NCBI GenBank assembly: GCA_964570895.1 | Contig: CAZMZD010000001.1 | Location: 124,001 to 188,000 of the forward strand | DNA from: RGIG1918 sp964570895 | GTDB taxonomy: Bacteria > Cyanobacteriota > Vampirovibrionia > Gastranaerophilales > Gastranaerophilaceae | Length of the DNA: 64,000 bases | Direction: 5' to 3' | Shown: piece by piece, positions 34,669 to 43,475 of the stretch | Layout: each line of letters starts with the position of its first letter | Position numbering within the stretch: position 1 is the first letter of the stretch | The notes under the pieces: model-generated | Databases searched by the model: none | The model's input: the letters and a program-made list of their open reading frames with translations, nothing else | What the model was told of the DNA's origin: nothing | Made by a program: the position numbers and the translations under genes

Positions 34669-35427
34669 TCAATAATATTTAGTAATTTCGATGAGCTTTT
34701 TGAGCCTTTCTTTCAAAATTGCATTTTCATGAGAAAGCCTTTTGTGTTCTCTTTGTAAATTTTCCAGCATACTTTTCTTAAGAGAGTCATCGTCAGTTTT
34801 AACAACTGTAAGCCCAGAGCTCATCACAAAATTTCTTTTCGAATCTTCTTTTAGTTTAATTAAAATTTCAACGTCGTCTTTGGTTACGTATTTTAAATTA
34901 ACAAGAACGTCTGCAATTTTAACTTTAACCCCGATATCTTTTTTTTCTTTTTGATATTGAAGTGCATCATTTATTTGAGAAGTGTCGATTAAGCCTAATC
35001 TTCGAAGCACATCGCCTGTTTTTATTTTGCCGGCTAAAAACTCAAGCAAGCTCATATTTGTTTCTGTTTCTAGTTTAAAAACACATTCTTCTTTAATTAG
35101 TTTTAATAAAATTTTGCAACATGCCTCAAGTGACCAATAGTTTGTGAGCGCGATATCAAAAAGGCTGTAATTTTCTTTTACATTCGCAAGAAAAATCATC
35201 TCCATATCGTTTAAATTGCTCAAATCGCCGTTTAAAATGTGCGTACCTTTTTTGGTAATTTTTGGAACTTGGTCTTGAAGCAAGCCTTCCGGATTTAAAT
35301 AGTTGAAATATTTTTGAAGCGTGTCGCTTAGGTTTCTTCTTGTTTTTTTGTATAAAACCTGCTTAACCCACACAGGCAATTCCAAAATGTTATTAAAAAA
35401 TAAATCTGATAATTTTTCTTGTTTCAT
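34669..35427 (-). CDS. MshEN-like regulatory protein, unnamed
   Basis: A 252-residue soluble protein. The centre (about 125-200) holds two helical pairs of the type found at the N-terminus of type II secretion/type IV pilus ATPases (MshEN/GspE-N): GDVLRRLGLIDTSQINDALQ and KIADVLVNLKYVTKDDVEIL. Such modules bind c-di-GMP or ATP in some proteins. No ATPase domain follows; the chain ends in a Lys/Glu coiled coil (about 215-252). The first 110 residues are unrecognised. The start is ATG 35427 with GAGGGAG upstream. It diverges from the flagellar operon at 35540, which makes a motility-linked role plausible but unproven. Confidence 0.7.
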   Translation of the reverse strand: MKQEKLSDLFFNNILELPVWVKQVLYKKTRRNLSDTLQKYFNYLNPEGLLQDQVPKITKKGTHILNGDLSNLNDMEMIFLANVKENYSLFDIALTNYWSLEACCKILLKLIKEECVFKLETETNMSLLEFLAGKIKTGDVLRRLGLIDTSQINDALQYQKEKKDIGVKVKIADVLVNLKYVTKDDVEILIKLKEDSKRNFVMSSGLTVVKTDDDSLKKSMLENLQREHKRLSHENAILKERLKKLIEITKYY

Positions 35428-35489
35428 ATAAAACTCCCTCATAAATTATATATAATTTTCAAATTTTGACAAATACATTAAATATACTA

Positions 35490-35518
35490 TTGGTAATAAT
35501 TATTTAAATTGATATAAT
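35490..35518 (+). promoter_or_regulatory. Promoter of flagellar filament operon
   Basis: TTGGTA (35490-35495), a 17-bp spacer and a perfect TATAAT (35513-35518). The leader of about 15 nt includes GTGGAGGA before the ATG at 35540. It looks like a housekeeping rather than a FliA promoter. Confidence 0.6.
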
Positions 35519-35539
35519 ATGCGTGGAGGATAGTTTCTC

Positions 35540-35947
35540 ATGGACGGTTTAACGCTAAACAATTTAGCTTTAAATAGAGATAACACATCAAAAGAAAATG
35601 CCATCAACTCTGAAAATATTGCCAATTCCAGAAGTATGGGCGATAATTCTATTGACCAGCTTGAAAAAAAAGGCGCTATTGAAGGTGGCGACCATGAAAA
35701 CACTAGCGCCTCCGGCGGTTTTTCTGAAAACCTAACAGAAGATGAATTCAATGATGGTTATGAATCCGATGACGAAGAAGAAGAAATTTATGACGAATAT
35801 ACCTTCAAAATTATTGATGACGCCACAATTGCTGTAATTGATAACGAAGTTGGTATGCAAATTGCTCAAATTTCGCCGGACAAACTTTCAAAATTCATCT
35901 CAAATATGAAGCAAGTAAGTGGTATAATTGTAAACAAAAGAGTGTAA
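35540..35947 (+). CDS. FlaG-like flagellar protein
   Basis: A 135-residue protein, divergent from FlaG but in the FlaG position just before fliS and fliD. The first 85 residues are Asn/Ser/Glu rich and disordered with an acidic run (ESDDEEEEIYDEY). The C-terminal 45 residues have the FlaG pattern of a beta hairpin followed by a helix: TFKIIDDATIAVIDNEVGMQ then IAQISPDKLSKFISNM, comparable to 'VKVVDKETGEVIRQIPxEE'. FlaG affects filament length in other bacteria. GGAGGA supplies a strong ribosome site. The assignment rests on gene order and the C-terminal pattern, so confidence is moderate. Confidence 0.6.
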   Translation: MDGLTLNNLALNRDNTSKENAINSENIANSRSMGDNSIDQLEKKGAIEGGDHENTSASGGFSENLTEDEFNDGYESDDEEEEIYDEYTFKIIDDATIAVIDNEVGMQIAQISPDKLSKFISNMKQVSGIIVNKRV

Positions 35948-35948
35948 A

Positions 35949-36407
35949 TTGAATCAGTACGTAAAACAATATCAAAAAACACACATTCAAACCGCTTCGC
36001 AAGAGGCGATACTTATTATGCTTCATGACGCTGCAATTCAGTTTATGAACAAAGCAAAGCTTGCAATTGAGCAAAAAAACATTCAAGAGGCGCATAATAA
36101 TTTAATCAGAACTCAAGATATTTTTAATGAATTTTTAAACACATTAAATCCGGAGCCTAATCCTGATCTTGCAAAACACCTCACAATTTTATACAGATAT
36201 CTGATTAGCCAGCTTGTTCAGGCAAACATTAAGCAAATTACAGAGCCAATTGACATAGTTTTAGGCTATACAAAAGATTTAAAACAAACTTGGGAGCAAG
36301 CAATATTTAAAATGAAAGCAGGCGAATCTGCTCCTATGCCGCGCCCAAGTGCTTATCAAACAAATGCGCCCGAGCAACCAACGGAAAGTGCGAATTATGA
36401 AGCATAG
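35949..36407 (+). CDS. fliS: Flagellin chaperone FliS
   Basis: Export chaperone that binds the flagellin C-terminus in the cytoplasm. The N-terminus QYQKTHIQTASQEAILIMLH matches the FliS signature (YxxxxVxTASPxELLxMLYD). The four-helix core runs to about residue 120, and a Pro-rich tail of 30 residues extends beyond the usual FliS length. The start is TTG at 35949, one base after the FlaG-like stop. AAAGAGTG upstream and the family alignment both support it, since no ATG is available. Its 3' end overlaps the FliT-like gene by 11 bp. Confidence 0.9.
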   Translation: MNQYVKQYQKTHIQTASQEAILIMLHDAAIQFMNKAKLAIEQKNIQEAHNNLIRTQDIFNEFLNTLNPEPNPDLAKHLTILYRYLISQLVQANIKQITEPIDIVLGYTKDLKQTWEQAIFKMKAGESAPMPRPSAYQTNAPEQPTESANYEA

Positions 36408-36777
36408 TGACAATTTTCAATTTCAAGCGCTTCTTAAAATGTATGATGAGTATCAATTAACGTGTGAAAGCATAATTAAATTTGTTGATACAAAAAATGT
36501 GGACTACCTTGTCTCTTTTATCGATAAAAAAGGGCAAATTTTAAAAAATATGATTCGCCAAGAACAAATAGTTGAGCTCACAGAAGAAGAAACAGCCATT
36601 AAAAATACAAGAAAGTTAGAACTTTTTGAATATGAAAAAAAGGCGTTTGAGCTTGTAAAAGCAAGGCATAAACAGATTGCGGAAGAACTCGCGCGCGTTA
36701 AGAAAAATAAAAAAATAACAAACGCATATAAAAAATATAAAGTCCAAACAGCACACAGCGTGAATGTTGAATCATAA
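36397..36777 (+). CDS. FliT/FlgN-like flagellar chaperone candidate
   Basis: A 126-residue, fully helical, highly charged protein between fliS and fliD, the usual position of the FliD chaperone FliT. No strict sequence motif proves it, but size, helix content and position fit. The ATG at 36397 is chosen because GGAAAG precedes it and it overlaps the fliS stop; a frame start at 36349 would overlap fliS more. The C-terminus is Lys rich (VKKNKKITNAYKKYKVQ). FlgN is an alternative assignment. Confidence 0.6.
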   Translation: MKHSDNFQFQALLKMYDEYQLTCESIIKFVDTKNVDYLVSFIDKKGQILKNMIRQEQIVELTEEETAIKNTRKLELFEYEKKAFELVKARHKQIAEELARVKKNKKITNAYKKYKVQTAHSVNVES

Positions 36778-36811
36778 ATTCAGTTTTTTATATGATACAA
36801 ATTAAAAAATA

Positions 36812-36824
36812 TGGGCATATAATA
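36812..36824 (+). promoter_or_regulatory. Possible -10 region upstream of fliD
   Basis: GGGCATATAATAA with TATAAT at 36818-36823. The same 13 bp occur at 30688-30700 before the small RNA candidate. No good -35 is visible. AGGGAG precedes the fliD ATG. Confidence 0.35.
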
Positions 36825-36851
36825 AATATTGTATACTAGGGAGTAAAGTAC

Positions 36852-38612
36852 ATGTCAGCAATTACATTTAGCGGTTTAGGTTCAGGAATGGATTATGTAT
36901 CTTGGGTTGACGCTCTTGTTGAGGCAAAAAAAGCAACCACGGTTACCCCTCTTGAAACAAAACTTGAAAGCTTAAATAACTCTAAAAAAGCATTAGGAAT
37001 TGTTGAAGGCTATTTTCAAGATTTCCAATCTGCTCTTGCTGCGTTTACCGATATTAATGAATATTCGTCAAATGATATTTTCAATGCAAAAGCTGCTTCG
37101 AGCTCTTTGAGCGACTACGTGACGGCAACTTGCACTCCCGAATCCGCTATTCAAGAATATATTGTTACTGTTAAACAGATGGCAACATATACGACCACAA
37201 AAAGCGCCGCAACAACTTCAAATTATATAGATGGCGATTTTGTGTTTTCCGATTTAAAACAAGCAAAAACAGGCACTTTCTCAATTGCTGTTGGCGATGA
37301 TGTTAGAGAAATTACAATCAGTGACACAAGTACTATGGATTCAATCGTGAGCGATATCAATGCTTTGTTTGCTGATTATAGCCCTGCAAATCCAATCAGT
37401 GCTTCAATTTCAAACGGCAAATTGGAAATTCAAACAAACACCACAGACGATGTTATTTTTGGTATGCAAACCGATACTTCTAATTTTAAAGATATTATGA
37501 AAATATCAAACTATACTCTTGACCCTTCAGGCTACAGGGTATATTCAAGCAGCACGCCAATTTGTACAGTTGACACATCGGGCAAACTTGTTGATGGTAG
37601 CGCCAATTTGAATGCAACAATTAATGCAGGCACATTCAAAATTAACGATGTTGAATTCACAATTGATGAAAATACCACAATTGCAAGCCTCGTAAACAGC
37701 ATTAACTCAAACCAATCGGTTGGCGTTAGCGCTTCGTACGACTCAAATTCAGGATTTTTCACACTAACTTCAAAACAAACGGGAAATTCTGCAATTAAAA
37801 TGGAAGACCCCGATGGCACAGGGTTCTTCACCGCTATGAATTTGAGCAACAGCGCGGCAAGTACAACGTTAGGTAACCAAGCGATTATCACAATTAACGG
37901 CACAACAATCGAATCTTCATCGAATAACATCACAAACACAGGCTATGAAGGCTTGGCAATCAACATCGAACAAGCTCCAAGCACAACCGACACAATTAAA
38001 ATCTCAATCACGGAAGATTCCGAACCGCTAAAAGACGCTATTGACACATTTGTTGAAAAATATAACCAAGTTTTGTCTGCAATTAAAGAAGCAACGGCGA
38101 ATGACGGTTATCTTGAATATGACTCAACCTTAAGGTCAATATACAGCGAAATGCGCTCTATTGCTGGTGGTTTCATTACAAACGACAGCGACTATACCAT
38201 TTTATCTCAATTAGGCATATCAACAGGCGAAGCCGGCTTATCTGCTTCAGACGCTGCATACGAGCTTGTGTTTAACGAAGATAAGCTTGATGAAATCTTG
38301 TCGAAAAGCTCTATGACAGAAATTAAAAGCATTTTTTCAAACGCAGATGGCACAGGCGCAATGGATAGGTTTAAAGTTAGAATTGATAACACTCTTGAGC
38401 CTACAACAGGTTATTTTGACGCGAAAGAATCTACCTATACAACAATGATTAATTCTCAACAAGATAGGATAGATAGGGCGAACGAGCAACTTACCCTTTA
38501 TGAGGAAATACTTTTGCGCCAATTCCAAGCAATGGACGAAGCAATTTCGAGCATGAACTCGCAATATTCAAACTTTACAAGCACAATTTCTCAAATAACA
38601 GGTTCGTCATAG
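36852..38612 (+). CDS. fliD: Flagellar filament cap protein FliD
   Basis: Cap (hook-associated protein 2) that sits at the filament tip and folds incoming flagellin. The N-terminal FliD_N domain begins ITFSGLGSGMDYVSWVDALV, the typical 'xxxxGLGSGLDxxxLVxxLM' pattern. The middle region is Thr/Ser/Asn rich and beta-structured, with two repeats of the form GTFKINDVEFTIDENTTIASLV/NSIN. FliD_C spans about 380-575 and ends in a coiled coil with QDRIDRANEQLTLYEEILLRQFQAMD. Length is 586 residues, longer than average. AGGGAG lies 9 nt before the ATG. It ends convergently, 2 bp from rlmN. Confidence 0.93.
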   Translation: MSAITFSGLGSGMDYVSWVDALVEAKKATTVTPLETKLESLNNSKKALGIVEGYFQDFQSALAAFTDINEYSSNDIFNAKAASSSLSDYVTATCTPESAIQEYIVTVKQMATYTTTKSAATTSNYIDGDFVFSDLKQAKTGTFSIAVGDDVREITISDTSTMDSIVSDINALFADYSPANPISASISNGKLEIQTNTTDDVIFGMQTDTSNFKDIMKISNYTLDPSGYRVYSSSTPICTVDTSGKLVDGSANLNATINAGTFKINDVEFTIDENTTIASLVNSINSNQSVGVSASYDSNSGFFTLTSKQTGNSAIKMEDPDGTGFFTAMNLSNSAASTTLGNQAIITINGTTIESSSNNITNTGYEGLAINIEQAPSTTDTIKISITEDSEPLKDAIDTFVEKYNQVLSAIKEATANDGYLEYDSTLRSIYSEMRSIAGGFITNDSDYTILSQLGISTGEAGLSASDAAYELVFNEDKLDEILSKSSMTEIKSIFSNADGTGAMDRFKVRIDNTLEPTTGYFDAKESTYTTMINSQQDRIDRANEQLTLYEEILLRQFQAMDEAISSMNSQYSNFTSTISQITGSS

Positions 38613-38614
38613 AA

Positions 38615-39643
38615 TTAATCTTTATCGAGATATTTGCCTGTAAGTTGACCGCAAGCTGCCATAATATCAGCGCCGCGTTCAAGCCTTTGTGTCACTTTTT
38701 TGCCTGATTTTTCAAGAATTAACTTGAAAAGTTGAATTGTTTTTGGCGAAGGCTTGATAAAATCGGACTTATCGCCCGAGTTATAAGGGATTAAGTTTAT
38801 ATTGCATTTAACATCTTTTAAATATTCTGCAAGCTCTTCTGCGTGTTTTCTAGTCGAATTAAATTGCTCAAGCAAAATATATTCAATTGTAATTCTTTTG
38901 CCTGTAACTTCGTTAAATTTAATCATGGCGCGCTTAAGTTCTTCCATAGAATATTTATGGTTAACGGGCATGATTTTATCGCGAATTGTGTCGTTTGGCG
39001 CATGGAGCGATATTGCAAATGTTGGCAAAAGCTTTCTTGAGGTGTAGTCGTTAAATCTTGAAACCACGCCCGATGTTGAAACAGTAATTCTTCTAATCCC
39101 AATTTCAAGTTTAGTGTTTAAAATTTCAATTGCTTTATATACTTCGTCATAATTATCCAAAGGTTCGCCTTGCCCCATAAACACAACGTTTGTGACTTTA
39201 AGCCCCGTGTCTTGCATAATGGTGAGCACTTGCTCAACCATTTCATGAGCGGTTAAGCTCCTTGTAAAGCCTTGTTTTGCAGTGTGGCAGAATTTGCAGC
39301 CCATTTTGCAACCAATTTGCGAACTAATACAAGCCGTAAGGTTAGAGCGGTTATCAAAGCGCATAAGCACCATTTCGACAAAATTTCTGTCAGAAAATTG
39401 AAGCAAATATTTAAGCGTGCCATCTCTGCTGATTAATTTTTGATATATTTTTGACTGCGTTACAACAGCGCATTCAGAAAGCTTTGCAAAAAGAGATTTA
39501 GGAAGGTTTTTCATCTCTTCGACTGTTCCGACAGCTTTTTTATAAAGCCAATCTTCAATCTGCTTTACACGGTATTTAGGCTCATCAAGAGCAACTATCA
39601 TTCTTTCTAACTCATCATGAGTCATATTTCTTAAAACAAACAT
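38615..39643 (-). CDS. rlmN: 23S rRNA/tRNA adenine-C2 methyltransferase RlmN
   Basis: Radical SAM enzyme that methylates C2 of A2503 in 23S rRNA and A37 in some tRNAs. The iron-sulfur motif is GCKMGCKFCHT (C112, C116, C119). The second catalytic cysteine is in AACGQL (C331), matching E. coli Cys355. The intermediate GQGEPLDNYDEV and SLHAPND motifs are intact. Length is 342 residues. No ribosome site; TAGAAT ends 6 nt before the ATG, so the message may be leaderless. Its promoter region overlaps, back to back, the promoter of the HD-GYP gene. Confidence 0.96.
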   Translation of the reverse strand: MFVLRNMTHDELERMIVALDEPKYRVKQIEDWLYKKAVGTVEEMKNLPKSLFAKLSECAVVTQSKIYQKLISRDGTLKYLLQFSDRNFVEMVLMRFDNRSNLTACISSQIGCKMGCKFCHTAKQGFTRSLTAHEMVEQVLTIMQDTGLKVTNVVFMGQGEPLDNYDEVYKAIEILNTKLEIGIRRITVSTSGVVSRFNDYTSRKLLPTFAISLHAPNDTIRDKIMPVNHKYSMEELKRAMIKFNEVTGKRITIEYILLEQFNSTRKHAEELAEYLKDVKCNINLIPYNSGDKSDFIKPSPKTIQLFKLILEKSGKKVTQRLERGADIMAACGQLTGKYLDKD

Positions 39644-39673
39644 ACAAAAATTCTACCATAACAGTACTATTTT

Positions 39674-39702
39674 TTGTATTTTTTGTGAAAAAATGTTATA
39701 AT
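39674..39702 (+). promoter_or_regulatory. Promoter of HD-GYP gene, leaderless GTG start
   Basis: TTGTAT (39674-39679), a 17-bp spacer and TGtTATAAT with the hexamer at 39697-39702. The GTG at 39709 begins 6 nt after the hexamer, exactly at the predicted RNA start. Confidence 0.65.
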
Positions 39703-39708
39703 AAACGA

Positions 39709-40674
39709 GTGGAAAAGGTATCTATAAACGACTTAGTCAATCAAAAAATATTAAAATACGACCTATATGACGTAACCGGCACAAAGCTTTATTCTGTTGG
39801 CGAAATTTTAACTCCGGGTAAAATTATTGCTATGAAAGAATACAACAACTTATACAGAAAAAGCGGCGTTGATAAGGCAGATGATATTTTGCCTGTTCAA
39901 AGCAATTTGCTTGATTTTGAGTCCGGTAATTTGTCAAATCATAAGTCCGTTATTTCTGCTAAAATTCAAAAAGAACTTTTAAATTCTTACGCAAATATTT
40001 TAGATTACGCAAAAATGGCTGATTGGGAAGAAGTGGAATCGCTTACAAACAAGCTTTCAGACGGCATTATCAACATGCTTACAAACCTATCCAATCAAAT
40101 CAAACTTCCGCACGAAATTAAGCTTATTGGAAAATATGACCTCGCACACCCTGCGAACGTTGCGCTATACTCCGTCTTGCTTGCAATCAGAATGGAACTT
40201 TCGGAGCTTGATATTAAAAACATTGCGGTTGGCTCACTCTTGCATGACATTGGAAAAATTGAAATTCCACACAGCATTATTGAAGAAAAAAATTCATCAG
40301 AAAAAAATCTTTTAATATATAAATCCCATACTATTCTCGGATACAAAATATTAAAAAATAAGCTCAATTTTTCAACTGCGGTTGCAAGAATTGCTCTTGA
40401 ACATCATGAAACAATGGATGGTTCCGGCTGGCCTTATGGTATATCAAATACAATGATATCTGATTACGCACAACACGTTGCGGTTTGTAATTATTACGAC
40501 ACTTGCACATCTTCAACGGTGACAGAGCGCAATCCTTCTTTTACTGCTGTCATAAAACAGCTTCTAAAGCTTGGCAGCAAACATTTTTCACCAAAGCCAC
40601 TATACACATTTGTTCATATGTTTAATTTTTCAGACACTATTTCATACATGGATTTATTAAGTGATGACGGTTAA
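39709..40674 (+). CDS. HD-GYP-like phosphodiesterase, stand-alone
   Basis: A soluble 321-residue protein with a C-terminal HD-GYP domain, the family that hydrolyses c-di-GMP. Motifs are HPANVALYS (residue ~147), LLHDIGKIEIP (HD at 179/180), then EHHETMDGSGWPYG (about 231-244). GYP is changed to GWP, and the metal ligands HD and HH are intact. The first ~120 residues are an uncharacterised regulatory region and no receiver or membrane segment is present. The start is given as GTG 39709 because the promoter -10 covers the only earlier start (GTG 39685). Its end overlaps trmFO by 11 bp. Confidence 0.8.
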   Translation: MEKVSINDLVNQKILKYDLYDVTGTKLYSVGEILTPGKIIAMKEYNNLYRKSGVDKADDILPVQSNLLDFESGNLSNHKSVISAKIQKELLNSYANILDYAKMADWEEVESLTNKLSDGIINMLTNLSNQIKLPHEIKLIGKYDLAHPANVALYSVLLAIRMELSELDIKNIAVGSLLHDIGKIEIPHSIIEEKNSSEKNLLIYKSHTILGYKILKNKLNFSTAVARIALEHHETMDGSGWPYGISNTMISDYAQHVAVCNYYDTCTSSTVTERNPSFTAVIKQLLKLGSKHFSPKPLYTFVHMFNFSDTISYMDLLSDDG

Positions 40675-41998
40675 TATTGTTGGTGGTGGCTTAGCAGGCT
40701 CTGAGGCGGCCATTTATCTTGCTCAAAACGGCATAGAGGTTAATTTATACGAGGCACGTCCAAAAGTCGAAACAGGGGCGCACGTGAGCTCTGATTTTGC
40801 AGAACTTGTATGCTCGAACAGTCTTGGCTCGTTTGACCCTGAAAACGCTTCCGGCTTGCTTAAGCACGAAGCACTCCTTATGGGCTCGACTTTGTTTAAA
40901 ATTGCCCTTGATAACAAGGTGCCATCTGGCGGTTCGCTCTCTGTTGATAGGGTTAAATTTCACCAAGACGTAACCGAGATTATAAAATCGAACCCGAAAA
41001 TCAACATTATTAACGATGAATACACTGAAATTAACCTTGATGTGCCAACAATTATTGCATCAGGCCCGCTAACCTCTAAAACCTTGGCGCACAACATAAC
41101 AGAGCTTTTTGGCGAAGAAAATTTTAGTTTTTTTGACGCTATTGCGCCAATTGTCAAAAAAGATAGTATAGATTTTTCTTCCGCATTTTACGCTTCCCGT
41201 TGGGATAAAGGCGACGCAGACTATATAAATTGCCCGCTAAACAAAGAAGAATATGAGAATTTCTATAACATTTTAACAGGCGCCGAGAGAATTGAGTGCA
41301 AATCATTTGAAGCAAAATTTTTTGAATCTTGCTTGCCTATTGAAGTACTTGCTTCGCGCGGGGTCGACACTCTTCGTTTTGGGCCAATGAAGCCTGTCGG
41401 GCTGTTTGATAAACGAATTCCGACCGAATTTAAACGTAACCAATTTTACGCCGTTATTCAGCTTCGCCAAGACAATAAAATTGCCGATTTGTACAATTTA
41501 GTTGGTTTTCAAACTAACTTAAAATGGGGAGAACAAAAAAGGCTTTTACAATCTGTTCCTGCGCTAAAAAACTGTGAAATAGCGCGTTATGGCGTAATGC
41601 ACGCAAATACTTTTATAAATTCACCTAAAATCTTAAACAAAACTCTTCAATCTAAAAAATATCCTAATTTGTTCTTCGCGGGGCAGTTAACGGGTGTTGA
41701 AGGATATAGCGAAAGTATCACAACAGGGCTTTTTGCAGCAATTAACATTTTGAAATATTTAAAATCTGAAGAATTGATTGAATTATCTGATAAATCAATG
41801 CTTGGCGCGCTTTTAGGGTACATTACATATCCTGACCATAAGAATTTTCAGCCCATTAATTCAAATTGGGGTATAATCAACAAGGATGAATTACCTAAAA
41901 AGCTTAGCAAAGACAAGAAAATGAAAAATAAATTTTTGTCTGAAACAGCTATAAATTACATCAAAACTATGGGGTTTAATAATGAAAATTACAACTAA
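40664..41998 (+). CDS. trmFO: tRNA (uracil-54-C5)-methyltransferase TrmFO
   Basis: Folate/FAD-dependent enzyme forming ribothymidine at U54 of tRNA, using methylenetetrahydrofolate and NAD(P)H. The FAD-binding start VNIVGGGLAGSEAAIYLA is followed by the diagnostic block DFAELVCSNSLGSFDPENAS and later FAGQLTGVEGYSESITTGL. Length is 444 residues. The start is ATG 40664 (a GTG one codon earlier is possible), inside the HD-GYP gene, so it is translationally coupled. The next gene overlaps its end by 17 bp. The catalytic Cys lies in the conserved C-terminal half (SFEAKFFESCLPIEVLA). Confidence 0.95.
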   Translation: MTVNIVGGGLAGSEAAIYLAQNGIEVNLYEARPKVETGAHVSSDFAELVCSNSLGSFDPENASGLLKHEALLMGSTLFKIALDNKVPSGGSLSVDRVKFHQDVTEIIKSNPKINIINDEYTEINLDVPTIIASGPLTSKTLAHNITELFGEENFSFFDAIAPIVKKDSIDFSSAFYASRWDKGDADYINCPLNKEEYENFYNILTGAERIECKSFEAKFFESCLPIEVLASRGVDTLRFGPMKPVGLFDKRIPTEFKRNQFYAVIQLRQDNKIADLYNLVGFQTNLKWGEQKRLLQSVPALKNCEIARYGVMHANTFINSPKILNKTLQSKKYPNLFFAGQLTGVEGYSESITTGLFAAINILKYLKSEELIELSDKSMLGALLGYITYPDHKNFQPINSNWGIINKDELPKKLSKDKKMKNKFLSETAINYIKTMGFNNENYN

Positions 41999-43475
41999 AC
42001 AAACTAATATAAAAAAGATTAAAACAAATGTGCTTGTTGTTGGTATATTTGAGGACAATAAGCTGCTTTCGCCGCTTGCGAAAGAGCTCGACCAAGAGCT
42101 GGATAAAATTATTTCAGATTATCTGACTAAAAAGCAACAGTTTACGGGCAAATTTCTTGAAACATTCTTTTTGCCTACATATAAGCAATTTGGCGCAGAT
42201 AACATTTTAGCTATCGGGCTTGGGAAAGTTGACGATTTTGACATTGTTAAACTTCGCGAAGTGGGCGCTAAAATCTATTCTACAGTTAATTCTTTTCAAA
42301 ATAACGCCCATATTTCAATCGATACAATAGGTTTAGATAAATTACTATATCCGGCTTTTGATTTTGCCAAAAACCTTACAGAAGCAATAATTTTAAGCTC
42401 CTTTTCGTTTAATAAATATAAAAACAAGAAGCAAGATTCCACAATTTCAACAATAGAGATTGTATCAATGGGTTCAAATATTTTGTCCGATTTACAAGAA
42501 GGTGTCAAAATTGGCTCAATTTACGCTAATTCACAGAACTTTGCAAGAACGCTTGCGACTGAACCTGCAGAGCACGCAACTCCTACAAAAATTGCAAAAC
42601 TTGCTAAAAGTTTAGCCGAAAATAATCCAAATATGAGCTGCGTTGTGTATAATAAAGCGGAAATTGAAAAGCTAAAAATGAACGCATTTTTAGCGGTTGG
42701 CAGAGGCAGCAATGAGGAACCGCGCTTTATACATTTAAAATATAGCCCTAAAAACCCACGCAAAAAGGTGGCTCTAATTGGCAAGGGCATTACATTTGAT
42801 TCCGGCGGGCTTGATATTAAACCGGCAGCTTCTATGCTTAATATGAAAGACGATATGTCTGCTTTCGCAATTGCTCTTGGCGTATTTAACGCGTTTTCAA
42901 AGCTTGAACCGGATGTTGAGCTTCATGTTATATCTGCGCTTTGCGAAAATATGCCTTCAGGTAAGTCTTATAAGCCTGGGGATGTTTTAAAGGCTAAAAA
43001 CGGGCTTACAATTGAGGTAGATAACACAGACGCTGAAGGCAGAATTACGCTTGCTGACGCACTTTGCTATGCTGATGAGCTCGGAGTGGACGAAATCATA
43101 GATATAGCAACGCTTACAGGCGCTTGTGTTGTTGCGCTTGGCAACAATATTTCAGCCGTTATGGGCAGAAATCAAGAGAATATTAATAAAATCATTGCGC
43201 TTGGCGCTCAATCAGGCGAATTCCTTTGGCAATTGCCTGTTTACGACTTTATGCAAGATGCGCTCAAGTCTGATATTGCGGATATGAAAAACACAGGCTC
43301 AAGGTTTGCAGGCGCTTCAAATGCGGGGCAATTCTTAAGCAATTTTGTCCATAACCCTAATTGGCTCCATATCGATATTGCAGGCACTGCATTTATAGAT
43401 AAGCCCTTCAAAGAACTCTCTAAAGGCGCAACAGGTGTGTGCACAAGAACGCTTATAAGCTATATTTTATCTTAG
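41982..43475 (+). CDS. pepA: Leucyl aminopeptidase, M17 family
   Basis: Cytosolic di-zinc/manganese aminopeptidase that removes N-terminal residues from peptides. The C-terminal catalytic domain has GKGITFDSGGLDIKP (K268, D273 as ligands), MKDDMS near 288-293, and the family signature NTDAEGRITLADAL (348-361). The N-terminal domain (1-170) is poorly conserved, as usual. Length of 497 residues is standard. It overlaps trmFO by 17 bp and has no separate promoter that I can see. No terminator is apparent after it. Confidence 0.95.
   Translation: MKITTKQTNIKKIKTNVLVVGIFEDNKLLSPLAKELDQELDKIISDYLTKKQQFTGKFLETFFLPTYKQFGADNILAIGLGKVDDFDIVKLREVGAKIYSTVNSFQNNAHISIDTIGLDKLLYPAFDFAKNLTEAIILSSFSFNKYKNKKQDSTISTIEIVSMGSNILSDLQEGVKIGSIYANSQNFARTLATEPAEHATPTKIAKLAKSLAENNPNMSCVVYNKAEIEKLKMNAFLAVGRGSNEEPRFIHLKYSPKNPRKKVALIGKGITFDSGGLDIKPAASMLNMKDDMSAFAIALGVFNAFSKLEPDVELHVISALCENMPSGKSYKPGDVLKAKNGLTIEVDNTDAEGRITLADALCYADELGVDEIIDIATLTGACVVALGNNISAVMGRNQENINKIIALGAQSGEFLWQLPVYDFMQDALKSDIADMKNTGSRFAGASNAGQFLSNFVHNPNWLHIDIAGTAFIDKPFKELSKGATGVCTRTLISYILS

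Noticed and set aside
35443..35539. FliA-type flagellar promoter
   Set aside because: No TAAA/GCCGATAA pattern; the visible promoter is a housekeeping type.
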